Assembly: GCA_947501475.1 (NCBI GenBank)
Contig: CANMWA010000007.1
Location: forward strand, 209,964-273,963
Length of the DNA stretch: 64,000 bases
Source: an uncultured Aquimarina sp.
GTDB lineage: Bacteria > Bacteroidota > Bacteroidia > Flavobacteriales > Flavobacteriaceae
Direction: 5' to 3'
In this document: one piece after another, positions 1 through 8,882 of the stretch
How positions within the stretch are numbered: position 1 is the first letter of the stretch
How the letters are laid out: the number at the start of each line of letters is the position of its first letter
The notes under the pieces: model-generated
Databases searched by the model: none
The model's input: the letters and a program-made list of their open reading frames with translations, nothing else
Told to the model about the DNA's origin: nothing
Translations under genes and position numbers: made by a program

Positions 1-161
1 ATTTCAACCAGAAGTTGAAGATTTATAAGGAATAAATCATACATCTGATCAATACTATAAAGAAGAAACTTTTCTTCTTTATCTAGGTTGTCACTATGCG
101 TCTGCTCTATCGAATAGAGAGATTGCATTACTTTAACTCTAATATGTCTTCTGGTTAACAT
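1..161 (-). CDS. nusB: Transcription antitermination factor NusB, N-terminal part (cut by window start)
   Basis: The minus strand from an ATG at 161 reads MLTRRHIRVKVMQSLYS and stays open to base 1, giving the first 53 residues. The MLTRRHIRVKVMQ opening and the following stretch with DNLDKEEKFLLYSID are typical of Bacteroidota NusB, which are longer at the N-terminus than the E. coli protein. NusB binds boxA RNA with NusE (S10) and supports antitermination of rRNA transcription. The rest of the gene lies before the window. The leucine dehydrogenase gene lies upstream in the same direction, with a terminator between them, so nusB should have its own promoter around 162-190. The identification rests on recognition of the N-terminal sequence only. 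Confidence 0.85.
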   Translation of the reverse strand, partial: MLTRRHIRVKVMQSLYSIEQTHSDNLDKEEKFLLYSIDQMYDLFLINLQLLVE

Positions 162-185
162 AGAAAATTACAAAGAACTTTATAT

Positions 186-221
186 TAAAAAAGAGCGAAA
201 GTAGTTTGTAACTTTCGCTCT
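186..221 (-). terminator. Intrinsic terminator after leucine dehydrogenase
   Basis: An 11-bp perfect stem (192-202 paired with 211-221, arm AGAGCGAAAGT) has an 8-base loop. On the minus strand it is followed by a run of six T. It lies 58 bases past the leucine dehydrogenase stop codon and before nusB. Confidence 0.85.
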
Positions 222-279
222 GCAAAAATACTATTATTTTTAATCTAGCTACCTTAAAACATCTTTTTTATAAGATATT

Positions 280-1377
280 TTACAACTCTTTTTTTCGAGT
301 AGCTATTCGATCTTCGGCAATACTCAGTGCAGCTGCGTTAGTTGTACTATTTGTTGCTTTTGCTTTATTAAGAATATCTAGCGTAGTATTATAAATATTC
401 TCTGTCTTAGCCTTGATTTGTTCTCTACCATATCCTTCGATCTCTGCATAGACATTAATGATTCCCCCTGCATTAATTAAAAAATCTGGAGCATAAACAA
501 TTCCTTTTTGCTGTAGTAATGGTCCATGTATATTTTCGTCGGCCAATTGGTTATTTGCAGCTCCGGCGATAACTTTTACTTTTAATTTATCAATAGTTTC
601 ATGATTAACTGTAGCACCAAGAGCGCATGGAGCGTATATATCGGCTGTTTCAGCGTAAATATCATTTCCTTTATAAATTTCTACTCCATATTTATTGCTA
701 ACCTCAGAAAGGCGTTCTTCATTAATATCAGTAATCACAACATTTGCCCCTTCTTCTGATGCCAAACGCACTAACTCTTCGCCTACATGACCAATACCTT
801 GTACAAGAATTCGTTTTCCTGCTAAAGCTTCATTTCCATAAGCAAATTTGGTGGCAGCTTTCATCCCCATATACACTCCATATGCAGTCACTGGAGAAGG
901 ATTCCCTGCTCCTCCTTTTGCTTCAGAAATACCAGTTACAAATGGTGTTACTTCTCTTACAGTATCCATATCAGAGGTTTCCATCCCTACATCTTCAGCT
1001 GTATAGTATTTCCCTCCCAAAGTGTGAACAAACTTACCAAAGCGTTTCATTAATTCGGGAGTTTTTATTTTTTTAGGATCACCTATGATCACTGCTTTTC
1101 CTCCACCTAGGTTAAGGCCAGTTATAGCTGCCTTATAAGTCATTCCTCTAGACAATCTCAAAACATCATTTAATGCATCCCATTCTGTTTTATAATCATA
1201 CATTCTTGTTCCTCCAAGGGCTGGTCCTAAAATTGTGTTATGCACACCAATTATTGCCTTCAATCCTGTATCTTTGTCTTGACAAAAAACAATTTGTTCA
1301 TGATCATCAAAAGATAGTTGACCAAATACAGGGGCTTCTTTTTTTAATTGATTTGCAGTAAGCACTTCAGTTATCAT
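280..1377 (-). CDS. ldh: Leucine dehydrogenase (Glu/Leu/Phe/Val dehydrogenase family)
   Basis: The 365-residue protein has the length and layout of NAD-dependent leucine dehydrogenase, which reversibly deaminates branched-chain amino acids to 2-oxo acids in the cytoplasm. The N-terminal dimerisation and substrate domain holds the glycine-rich GLNLGGGKAVI segment (Lys94), the second Lys at about 82, and EDVGM with Asp129. The Rossmann domain carries GIGHVG (194-199). The C-terminal part returns to the catalytic domain with NNQLAD and PDFLINAGG. The acidic ITDIN after the Rossmann strand fits NAD rather than NADP. It is divergent from the ABC transporter at 1520, with 142 bases between the two starts. 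Leucine is the likely preferred substrate, but valine or phenylalanine cannot be excluded from sequence. The symbol is generic for this family. Confidence 0.9.
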   Translation of the reverse strand: MITEVLTANQLKKEAPVFGQLSFDDHEQIVFCQDKDTGLKAIIGVHNTILGPALGGTRMYDYKTEWDALNDVLRLSRGMTYKAAITGLNLGGGKAVIIGDPKKIKTPELMKRFGKFVHTLGGKYYTAEDVGMETSDMDTVREVTPFVTGISEAKGGAGNPSPVTAYGVYMGMKAATKFAYGNEALAGKRILVQGIGHVGEELVRLASEEGANVVITDINEERLSEVSNKYGVEIYKGNDIYAETADIYAPCALGATVNHETIDKLKVKVIAGAANNQLADENIHGPLLQQKGIVYAPDFLINAGGIINVYAEIEGYGREQIKAKTENIYNTTLDILNKAKATNSTTNAAALSIAEDRIATRKKEL

Positions 1378-1519
1378 ATTATGGGTAATTTAAAATGTTA
1401 TAAATTATATTATACTCAAAATTAGGTTGCTAAAATAATATATTTTTATGAATTTTAAATTCAATGCTATTAAATTTTACGAATTCATTAATAAATCCTT
1501 TCTATTAAATTAATTTTTT

Positions 1520-3277
1520 ATGCGTGCATTACGCCATTTAAACAAATATTTCTTAACCTATAAATACAGACTTCTCATTGGGTTAGTAATTACTATAATT
1601 GCTAGAATTTTTTCTACTTTGATCCCTGCAATTGTTGGAAAATCTGTAGATGTTGTTCAACAATATCTTGATCGTGAAATTACAGATATTAGTGAAGTTA
1701 AAAATGGGCTTATTATTAATATTCTTCTTATACTTGGGGCCTTACTCATTTCGGCATTATTTACTTTTTTAATGCGACAAACTTTTATTGTAGTATCAAG
1801 GTTTATTGAGTTTGACCTTAAAAACGAAATTTTTCAACATTACGAAAAATTATCCTTAAACTTTTATAAGAAAAACCGAACCGGTGATCTTATGAACCGT
1901 ATTAGTGAAGATGTTTCTAAAGTTAGAATGTATGTAGGTCCTGCAATTATGTACAGTGTTAATACAATTACTTTATTTGTTGTCGTGGTTGGGTATATGA
2001 TTAGTATTGCCCCAGAACTTACCTTATACACTGTTGCTCCATTACCTATATTGTCTATATCTATATACAAACTTAGTGTAGCCATACATAAACGTAGTAC
2101 CATTGTACAAGAGTTTTTATCAAAATTAACCACATTTACTCAAGAATCTTTTAGTGGTATTAGCGTGATAAAAGCATATGGTATCGAGCCGCAAACACAA
2201 GAAAAATTCACCAACTTGTCTAACACAAGTAAAGATAAAAACCTTGATCTAGCCAAAGTACAAGCCTTATTTTTTCCTTTAATGGTATTACTAATTGGTT
2301 TTAGCAACGTGTTAGTAATTTATATCGGTGGTAAACAATTTATTGATGGTACTATCGAAGAACTCGGAATCATCGTACAATTTATTTTATATGTCAATAT
2401 GCTAACATGGCCTGTAGCTACTGTTGGATGGGTAAGTTCTATTGTACAACAAGCCGAAGCTTCGCAAGTGAGGATAAATGAATTTTTAAGTCAAGAGCCA
2501 GAGATCGTCAATACAGTATTCGAAAAAACACCAATTATTGGAAATATTAGTTTTAACAATGTTTCTTTTACTTATGATGACACCAATATAACTGCTTTAA
2601 AAGACATCAGTTTTGATATTAAAAGCGGAGAAACAATTGGTATCATCGGAAAAACAGGATCAGGAAAATCCACGATATTAGATCTGATCGGTAGATTATA
2701 TGATGTTTCTTCAGGAGAAATAAGAATTGATGGCGTTCCTGTAAAAGACTTAAATCTAAATGACCTGAGAGAAAGCATAGGATATGTGCCACAAGATGCT
2801 TTTTTGTTTAGCGATACTATCAAAAATAATATAAAATTTGGCAAAGAAAATGCGTCAGACGAAGAAGTATATGAAGCATCAAAAAATGCAGTTGTTCATA
2901 ATAATATAGTAGGGTTTAGCAAGAAATACGAAACTATTCTTGGAGAGAGAGGGATTACGCTTTCTGGAGGTCAAAAACAAAGAGTATCCATAGCCAGAGC
3001 TATTATTAAAAACCCTTCTATTCTACTTTTTGATGATTGTTTATCTGCTGTTGATACAGAAACTGAAGAAGAAATCCTGAGTAATCTTAACAAGATTTCT
3101 AAAAATAAAACGACTTTTATTGTTAGTCATAGGGTTTCAACCACAAAAAATGCAGATAAAATTATTGTATTACAAGATGGTAAAATCATCCAGCAAGGTA
3201 CTCATAATCAGCTAATAGACACAAAAGGATATTATGCTGATCTTTATTTAAAACAACTAAGTGAAAAAGAAATATGA
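1520..3277 (+). CDS. ABC exporter, fused membrane and ATPase domains (MsbA/MdlB type)
   Basis: This is a 585-residue half-transporter. Residues 1-310 form a six-helix exporter domain, and the rest is an ABC ATPase. The Walker A is GKTGSGKST (377-385), the signature is LSGGQ (481-485), and Walker B is ILLFDD (501-506). The residue at the catalytic glutamate position is Asp (FDDCLSAVD), as in heterodimeric exporters of the YheI/YheH or BmrC type, so one site may be weak or the protein may pair with a second subunit. No second half-transporter lies next to it. The substrate could be a lipid or a drug and cannot be told from sequence. The next gene, DUF3276, begins 79 bases downstream on the same strand. 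Confidence 0.85.
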   Translation: MRALRHLNKYFLTYKYRLLIGLVITIIARIFSTLIPAIVGKSVDVVQQYLDREITDISEVKNGLIINILLILGALLISALFTFLMRQTFIVVSRFIEFDLKNEIFQHYEKLSLNFYKKNRTGDLMNRISEDVSKVRMYVGPAIMYSVNTITLFVVVVGYMISIAPELTLYTVAPLPILSISIYKLSVAIHKRSTIVQEFLSKLTTFTQESFSGISVIKAYGIEPQTQEKFTNLSNTSKDKNLDLAKVQALFFPLMVLLIGFSNVLVIYIGGKQFIDGTIEELGIIVQFILYVNMLTWPVATVGWVSSIVQQAEASQVRINEFLSQEPEIVNTVFEKTPIIGNISFNNVSFTYDDTNITALKDISFDIKSGETIGIIGKTGSGKSTILDLIGRLYDVSSGEIRIDGVPVKDLNLNDLRESIGYVPQDAFLFSDTIKNNIKFGKENASDEEVYEASKNAVVHNNIVGFSKKYETILGERGITLSGGQKQRVSIARAIIKNPSILLFDDCLSAVDTETEEEILSNLNKISKNKTTFIVSHRVSTTKNADKIIVLQDGKIIQQGTHNQLIDTKGYYADLYLKQLSEKEI

Positions 3278-3356
3278 GTTTTTTTTGTGCGATTAACAAT
3301 TTTTTTGGATTTTTGAAAGCATCATAACAAATTAATTAATTTAAGAAATAAGGATT

Positions 3357-3743
3357 ATGAGTGATAATGAAATGATGGAAAAAGAAGAAATTTTCTCAAA
3401 AGTTTTGCGAGCAGGAAGAAGAACATATTTCTTTGATGTAAGGGCTACCAAGGCAGGAGATTACTATTTGACAATAACAGAGAGTAAAAAATTCACTAAC
3501 GATGATGGGTCTTTTCATTACAAGAAGCACAAAATCTATCTCTATAAAGAAGATTTTACAGGATTCTCTGAGATTCTAAACGAGATGACTTCTTATATCG
3601 TTGATCAAAAAGGTGAAGAAGTAATTAGTGAAAGGCACCAAAAAGATTATCAAAAATCGTACGAAAAAGATACTACAGAAGCTACTGAAAAAGCAACCGC
3701 TTCTACAGAAAGTTTTACAGACGTAAATTTTGACGACATATAA
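3357..3743 (+). CDS. DUF3276 protein with PUR-type nucleic-acid-binding fold
   Basis: This small protein of 128 residues has a conserved core (about 10-80) beginning EEIFSKVLRAGRRTYFFDVR and running through ITESKK and HKIYLYKEDF. This is the signature of the bacterial PUR-alpha-like DUF3276 family, found across Bacteroidota and spirochaetes. Members studied structurally bind single-stranded DNA or RNA as dimers of PUR repeats. The C-terminal third (from about 95) is acidic, Ser/Thr-rich and probably disordered. It has its own hairpin terminator 39 bases downstream. A second short inverted repeat (3749-3755 with 3764-3770) lies right after the stop codon. The cellular role is not known; RNA or ssDNA binding is inferred from the family. 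Confidence 0.85.
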   Translation: MSDNEMMEKEEIFSKVLRAGRRTYFFDVRATKAGDYYLTITESKKFTNDDGSFHYKKHKIYLYKEDFTGFSEILNEMTSYIVDQKGEEVISERHQKDYQKSYEKDTTEATEKATASTESFTDVNFDDI

Positions 3744-3781
3744 GACGAACTTAACTATCGAACGTTAAGTTAAAGTTATGC

Positions 3782-3813
3782 AAACCGCTTCATTCTGTGA
3801 AGCGGTTTTTTTT
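3782..3813 (+). terminator. Intrinsic terminator after the DUF3276 gene
   Basis: An 11-bp stem, AAACCGCTTCA (3782-3792) with TGAAGCGGTTT (3798-3808), has a 5-base loop and is followed by T residues. An ATG at 3778 opens a frame into the next gene through this hairpin, which argues against using that ATG as a start. Confidence 0.9.
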
Positions 3814-3846
3814 ATATTCACAAAGATTAAAAATAACTCACCAGAA

Positions 3847-6360
3847 ATGAAATATATCTTTACGATTTCTTTAGTTCTATTAGGACTTATATCACAAGCA
3901 CAAAATAACCCTTCTTTAGCATATTATCTTCCAAAAAACATTACCTATAATCCAAATATTCCAACTCCACAAAGTGTCCTAGGCTTTGTTCCTGGAAAAT
4001 GGCATGTCTCTCACGACAAATTAGTAAACTATATGAAAGATCTTGCTAAGGCTTCACCAAGGATAACTATTGAAGATCGAGGGAAAACTTTTGAAGATCG
4101 CCCAATATTATTATTAACTATCACTTCAGAAAAAAATCATCAAAACCTTGAACAAATTCGAAGTAAACACATACAACTTACAGAAAACACATCAAATACT
4201 GTAGATATAGAGAATTTGCCAGCTGTAGTGTACCAAGGCTTTTCTATTCATGGCAATGAACCTAGTGGAGCTAATGCAGGACTAGTGACAGCTTATCACC
4301 TAGCAGCAGCTCAAGGGTCAGAAATTGAAAATCTTCTAGACAATACTGTTATCTTATTTGATCCTTCATTTAATCCAGATGGTTTGCAACGTTTTGCATA
4401 TTGGGCAAACACGAACAAAAGTAAAAACATTAGTTCTGATCCCCAAGACAGAGAATATAGTGAAGTATGGCCAGGAGGTCGTACAAATCATTACTGGTTT
4501 GACATGAATAGAGACTGGTTACCAGTGCAATTACCAGAATCAAGAGCTCGTATAAAAACCTACCATCAATGGTATCCCAATATTCTTACCGATCATCATG
4601 AGATGGGTTCTAATAGCACATTTTTTTTTCAACCAGGAATACAATCAAGAACACACCCTTTAACCCCAAAATTAAATCAAGAATTAACTAAAAAAATTGC
4701 TAACTATCACGCCAAAGCATTAGATAATCTTGGTTCATTATATTATACTGAAGAGAATTTTGATGATTTTTATTATGGTAAAGGATCTACCTTTCCAGAT
4801 ATTAATGGCGGAATAGGGATTTTGTTTGAACAGGGAAGCTCAAGAGGGCACGCTCAACAAACAGCTAATGGATTACTTACTTTTCCCTTTACTATAAGAA
4901 ATCAATTCACTGCAACGCTTTCTACATTAGAAGCTGCAATAGCAATGCGTAAAGAATTATTGCAATACAAACGCGATTTTTATAACAATGCACGAAAAGA
5001 AGCTTCTAATAATTTTTACATCTTCGGAAACGAAAAAGATGCTGCTTCTACCTACCATCTGGCAGAAATTCTGAAAAGACATCATATTAAGTTTTATGAG
5101 CCCAAGCAAGACATAACATCTGAAAACAAAACATACAAAAAAGAATACAGCTACATAGTACCCACAAATCAACGTCAAAGTAGATTAATAAAAGCCATTT
5201 TCGAAAAGAGAACGGCATTTCAAGACAGTCTTTTTTATGACATTTCTGCATGGACATTTCCTTTGGCTTTTAATTTGGATTATAGCGACAAAATATCGCT
5301 ATCAAATCAAGGAAATGAAGTATCAAATCTTACGCACAGAAAAACAAGTACAGTACAACAAAGTAAGTATGCATATCTAATGCAATGGCACGAGTACTAT
5401 ACTCCAAAAGCGTTGTATCAAATCTTAACCAAAGGATTGCGTGCTAAAGTAGGTATGAAACCATTTTCTTTAGAAAAAAATGACTATGACTATGGCACTA
5501 TTATGATTCCTGTGCAAAATCAAAGATTAAGTACTAAGGAATTACATCAATTTATGAAAAAAATAGCATCAGATAATCATGTTGATATAACTGCAGTATC
5601 TACAGGTTTAACTAGAGGTATAGATTTGGGAAGTAACCAATTTAAAACATTATCAATACCAAAAATAGGCCTATTTACTGGTTCAGGGATCACGCCTTAT
5701 GATGCTGGAGAGATATGGCATTTGATGGATCAACGGTATAATATTCCTATTACAAAACTAAAAACAGATAATTTTAATAAAATAGATTTCTCAAAATACA
5801 CACATTTAATTCTTCCGAATAGTTGGGAACAGAGTTTTTCTAAAGATAAAGCTGAAAGATTAAAAACATGGGTTCGTAACGGCGGAACCCTTATAGGATA
5901 CAGAAATGCAGCGCAGTTTTTTGCTACTAACGAACTCATGAAAATCGAGTTTACTAAACCCGAAAATGATGCAAAAAATATTTCTTTTGAACAAAAAGGT
6001 GATTTCTCTGGTGCGCAAGTAATTGGTGGAGCTATTTTTGAAGCAAAAATTGATCGTTCACACCCGATTAATTTTGGATATAAAAACAATAAAATATCGC
6101 TATTTAGAAACACAAGATTATTTATAAAACCTGATAAACAGAGTTACAACAACCCCATACAATACACCAAAAAACCTTTATTAAGCGGTTATATTAGCAA
6201 AAAGAACTTAGATTCTTTATCAGGTACAGTCCCTTTCAGACATAATGATCTTGGAAAAGGTAATATCATCCTATTTACAGACAATACTAATTTTAGAGCC
6301 TTTTGGTATGGTACTAATAAATTATTAATGAATGCTATCTTTTTTAGTGATGAAATGTAA
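3847..6360 (+). CDS. Secreted M14-family zinc carboxypeptidase
   Basis: Starting at ATG 3847 gives 837 residues with a clear signal peptide (MKYIFTISLVLLGLISQAQ). The in-frame ATG at 3778 would place 23 residues inside the upstream terminator and hide the signal peptide, so 3847 is chosen. The M14 zinc site is visible as H135-G-N-E138 (HGNEPSG) with a third ligand at the H250/H251 pair (TDHHEMG). The FDMNRDW segment in between carries the Asn-Arg pair that binds the substrate carboxylate. Residues from about 630 resemble the glutamine-amidotransferase-like beta/alpha domain often found at the C-terminus of large Bacteroidota M14 proteins (ILPNSWEQSFS, VRNGGTLIGY). No T9SS sorting domain is present, so it is probably periplasmic. 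Its likely job is trimming of peptides for nutrition. Confidence 0.88.
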   Translation: MKYIFTISLVLLGLISQAQNNPSLAYYLPKNITYNPNIPTPQSVLGFVPGKWHVSHDKLVNYMKDLAKASPRITIEDRGKTFEDRPILLLTITSEKNHQNLEQIRSKHIQLTENTSNTVDIENLPAVVYQGFSIHGNEPSGANAGLVTAYHLAAAQGSEIENLLDNTVILFDPSFNPDGLQRFAYWANTNKSKNISSDPQDREYSEVWPGGRTNHYWFDMNRDWLPVQLPESRARIKTYHQWYPNILTDHHEMGSNSTFFFQPGIQSRTHPLTPKLNQELTKKIANYHAKALDNLGSLYYTEENFDDFYYGKGSTFPDINGGIGILFEQGSSRGHAQQTANGLLTFPFTIRNQFTATLSTLEAAIAMRKELLQYKRDFYNNARKEASNNFYIFGNEKDAASTYHLAEILKRHHIKFYEPKQDITSENKTYKKEYSYIVPTNQRQSRLIKAIFEKRTAFQDSLFYDISAWTFPLAFNLDYSDKISLSNQGNEVSNLTHRKTSTVQQSKYAYLMQWHEYYTPKALYQILTKGLRAKVGMKPFSLEKNDYDYGTIMIPVQNQRLSTKELHQFMKKIASDNHVDITAVSTGLTRGIDLGSNQFKTLSIPKIGLFTGSGITPYDAGEIWHLMDQRYNIPITKLKTDNFNKIDFSKYTHLILPNSWEQSFSKDKAERLKTWVRNGGTLIGYRNAAQFFATNELMKIEFTKPENDAKNISFEQKGDFSGAQVIGGAIFEAKIDRSHPINFGYKNNKISLFRNTRLFIKPDKQSYNNPIQYTKKPLLSGYISKKNLDSLSGTVPFRHNDLGKGNIILFTDNTNFRAFWYGTNKLLMNAIFFSDEM

Positions 6361-6366
6361 TACAGG

Positions 6367-7239
6367 TTATTTGGTAATCATGTTTCTAAACTCATAATAG
6401 TGGGATAATACTTCTTGCGGAGCTTCGACTTGTGGATAGTGGCCAATTTCTTCTAGTACAATAACATCAGCATTGGGCACAATTTCTTGATAAAATTCGG
6501 CCATGTGTTTTCCAGAAATAGGGTCACACCCACCGTCAATAAGTCGCTTTGGCATATTGGTATATTGTATAGCCTCACGCCACCTAATCTTATACGTATC
6601 CCTTTCTGTAAGGTACTTGATAAGTTTAGGAATCACATCCTTACCAGAATTATAATCTATTACTTCCCAAAATTCATCAATTTCTTGTTCACTAGCCTGG
6701 GTATTTTTCCCAAATATCTTTTTGAAATTCTTAGCAAGTGTATTTCTACCCATAAAATGTTTTAGAATAGTCCCAAAAGGAGTTAATAACATTCTTTGCG
6801 TAAGTGTAGGAAAATTAGTCTCAGGAAACATACCTCCATTTAAAAAACAAACTGATTTAATCTCAAATTCATAATTCTTATCTTCTTTAGATCTTGCTAA
6901 CATTTCCTGCACAACAGTATCCCCATAATCATGAGCAAAAATATGAAATGAAGACAAGTTTTTTTCTTTAAGAAAAGTTTCCCACAAGTCGACTTGAGCT
7001 GCAATAGTATATTTAAAATCTTTTGGTTTTGAAGAAAATCCAAACCCCATCATATCTAGTGTATAAACTTCATATTTTTCAGTAAGTGAACTCCAAATTT
7101 TCTCCCAATCCCATGAGGAAGTTGGAAAACCATGCACAAGAATTAACGGTACTCCTTTTCCATCTCGTTTATAAAATATTTGATATTTCTCTTTATACTC
7201 AAAATAAGAACCTGAGTTTTTCCAGTCTTTTAAAGCCAT
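6367..7239 (-). CDS. Alpha/beta hydrolase (haloalkane dehalogenase / epoxide hydrolase-like)
   Basis: This 290-residue single-domain alpha/beta hydrolase has the oxyanion motif HGFP (36-39). The nucleophile elbow is AHDYGD with Asp104 in place of Ser. That is the arrangement of haloalkane dehalogenases and epoxide hydrolases, which form an ester with an aspartate. A probable acid lies at Asp239 (GGCDPIS) and the catalytic His at 267 (IGHYPQVEAP). A cap domain occupies roughly 130-215. The start lies 1 base after the stop codon of the Mpo1-like gene, so the two form one transcription unit on the minus strand. The true substrate is unknown. The C-terminal stop lies 6 bases from the stop of the convergent carboxypeptidase gene. 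Confidence 0.85.
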   Translation of the reverse strand: MALKDWKNSGSYFEYKEKYQIFYKRDGKGVPLILVHGFPTSSWDWEKIWSSLTEKYEVYTLDMMGFGFSSKPKDFKYTIAAQVDLWETFLKEKNLSSFHIFAHDYGDTVVQEMLARSKEDKNYEFEIKSVCFLNGGMFPETNFPTLTQRMLLTPFGTILKHFMGRNTLAKNFKKIFGKNTQASEQEIDEFWEVIDYNSGKDVIPKLIKYLTERDTYKIRWREAIQYTNMPKRLIDGGCDPISGKHMAEFYQEIVPNADVIVLEEIGHYPQVEAPQEVLSHYYEFRNMITK

Positions 7240-7240
7240 A

Positions 7241-7705
7241 TTATTTTTTTCCGAACATTTTTTGGATCACCCATGCTGGTCCTATTAACAAAAACTGAAG
7301 GTCTTTTAAAAAAGAAGGTTTTTGTCCTTCAATTTTATGTCCATAAAACTGCCCCACCCATGCTATAGCAAAAATAGCTAATGATACTATCCACAAAGGT
7401 GCATATAGACCAATATAGTAATTACCAACAATACAAATTGCAGAAAAAATTAAAATCTGAAAAGCCATCTTAATAGATAAGCGTACGTAAAAAAACAATA
7501 GCAATAGCAAAACTACAAATGCCCAATTTTCGATAAACGGGTTTACCCCAGGTACTATCGAGGCTATTATACCATTTGGAATGCTCATTAACAAACCAAC
7601 AATAGAGAAAAATATCGCTGGGACACATATAAAATGAATTGCAATATTTGTTTTATTTTGGTGGCTCACAGCATATTCTTTAAACCAATTTTCTAATGTT
7701 TTCAT
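7241..7705 (-). CDS. Mpo1-like / DUF962 membrane protein
   Basis: The start ATG at 7705 gives 154 residues. The frame stays open further upstream, but that extension overlaps the divergent thioredoxin-like gene and its promoter, so it is rejected. The N-terminus reads MKTLENWFKEYAVSHQNKTN and is followed by four hydrophobic segments, with HFICVP in the first helix. This is the pattern of the DUF962 family (yeast YGL010w/Mpo1), whose yeast member is an Fe(II)-dependent dioxygenase acting on 2-hydroxy fatty acids. His residues near the N-terminus (SHQNKTNIAIHF) could be metal ligands. It sits 1 base from the alpha/beta hydrolase gene. Whether the bacterial protein has the same chemistry is not known. 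Confidence 0.82.
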   Translation of the reverse strand: MKTLENWFKEYAVSHQNKTNIAIHFICVPAIFFSIVGLLMSIPNGIIASIVPGVNPFIENWAFVVLLLLLFFYVRLSIKMAFQILIFSAICIVGNYYIGLYAPLWIVSLAIFAIAWVGQFYGHKIEGQKPSFLKDLQFLLIGPAWVIQKMFGKK

Positions 7706-7793
7706 AAAGTTGAATTTAGTTGTAACTAAGGTAATAATTTTTAGACTTATACTATAGAAATTTGTAATTTGGATTCTTCTAATACTTGAGAAT

Positions 7794-8351
7794 ATGGCAC
7801 GCACTCCTTCAAATATGTTACCTCTAGGCACTATCGCACCAGATTTTACATTAATCGATGCAATTACTAATAATCCAATCTCATTAAAAGATGTCAAAGG
7901 CGAAAAAGGTACCATGATTATGTTTATCTGTAATCATTGTCCTTTTGTTATTCATGTAAATGAAGAAATTGTAAGAATTGCTAATGACTATAGAGCTCAA
8001 GGGTTTGGTTTTGTTGCAATAAGCAGTAATGACATCGAAAAATACCCACAAGACGCTCCAGAGCACATGTGGAAAACAGCTCAAAAAAATAATTATACAT
8101 TTCCATATTTATTTGACAAAACTCAAGAAATAGCCAAAATATACGATGCAGCTTGTACTCCTGATTTTTATGTATTCGATGCCGAGTTAAAACTTATTTA
8201 CAGAGGTCAACTAGACGACTCAAGACCAGGTAATGGAATACCTGTAAACGGTCGAGATATACGACAGGCACTAGATGCAGTGCTACGCAACGCAAAAGTT
8301 TCTGAGGATCAAAAACCAAGTATTGGTTGTAATATAAAATGGAAGGAATAA
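7794..8351 (+). CDS. Thioredoxin-like (AhpC/TSA-type) protein
   Basis: The 185-residue protein has a thioredoxin fold. The N-terminal LGTIAPDFTLIDA resembles peroxiredoxins, and the redox motif is ICNHCPF with Cys46 and Cys49. It lacks a signal peptide and is expected in the cytoplasm. The family is annotated in many Bacteroidota as a peroxiredoxin-like or thioredoxin-family protein, and the exact electron partner is unknown. Two further Cys lie in the C-terminal half (DAACTPDF and SIGCNIKW). The GNAT gene starts 3 bases after its stop, so the two are co-transcribed. Confidence 0.85.
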   Translation: MARTPSNMLPLGTIAPDFTLIDAITNNPISLKDVKGEKGTMIMFICNHCPFVIHVNEEIVRIANDYRAQGFGFVAISSNDIEKYPQDAPEHMWKTAQKNNYTFPYLFDKTQEIAKIYDAACTPDFYVFDAELKLIYRGQLDDSRPGNGIPVNGRDIRQALDAVLRNAKVSEDQKPSIGCNIKWKE

Positions 8352-8354
8352 AAT

Positions 8355-8882
8355 ATGAATACTGAAGTTGTCTTCAAAAAATGCAATACTAATGATATAA
8401 ACCAACTGATAGATGTTAGTCAACAATTTTACCCAAAACATTATGCTCATATCTGGAAAAATGAAGATACTAGCTATTATATAAATTTAAGTTTTACTCG
8501 AAAAGCTTTTGAAAAAGATTTTGAAGTTGATAATATCATTTATTTTTTAATTCAAAAACAAAACAAGAACCTTGGGTTATTAAAAATTAGAAAGTATCAA
8601 GAAATTGACATTTATAATAACAATGAAGCTCTACAACTAGAAAAAATATATCTTTTAAAAGAATCTACAGGTTTAGGAATTGGTAAAAAAGGGGTAGAAT
8701 TTGTAAAACAATATGCGAATGACTTACAAAAAAAAGTAATTTGGCTTGATGTTATGACTACAAGTCCTGCTCTTTTATTCTATCAAAAAATGGGATTCAA
8801 GACTATATCTTTTTATAGTTTGGATTACCCTGGATTAAAAGATGGATATCGAGAAATGCAAAGGATGATATTGCCTATTTAA
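8355..8882 (+). CDS. GNAT-family N-acetyltransferase
   Basis: This 175-residue protein has the acetyl-CoA fold of GNAT enzymes. The motif-A region is visible as LEKIYLLKESTGLGIGKKGVEF, close to the R/Q-x-x-G-x-G/A consensus, with a C-terminal YQKMGFKT segment that is the usual last motif. It is 3 bases downstream of the thioredoxin-like gene. The last 4 bases overlap the 3' end of the convergent DinB-type gene. The acceptor substrate cannot be predicted. Confidence 0.82.
   Translation: MNTEVVFKKCNTNDINQLIDVSQQFYPKHYAHIWKNEDTSYYINLSFTRKAFEKDFEVDNIIYFLIQKQNKNLGLLKIRKYQEIDIYNNNEALQLEKIYLLKESTGLGIGKKGVEFVKQYANDLQKKVIWLDVMTTSPALLFYQKMGFKTISFYSLDYPGLKDGYREMQRMILPI

Noticed and set aside
744..1076. 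Plus-strand frame of 110 codons inside the leucine dehydrogenase gene
   Set aside because: It is low-complexity, Leu-rich, has no homology that I recognise and is antisense to a well-supported gene.
3778..3846. An ATG 69 bases before the M14 peptidase start, in frame
   Set aside because: It lies in the upstream terminator hairpin and would hide a clear signal peptide.
7706..7915. A 70-codon in-frame extension of the DUF962 gene
   Set aside because: It runs through the divergent promoter and into the thioredoxin-like gene; family members start near MKTLENWF.
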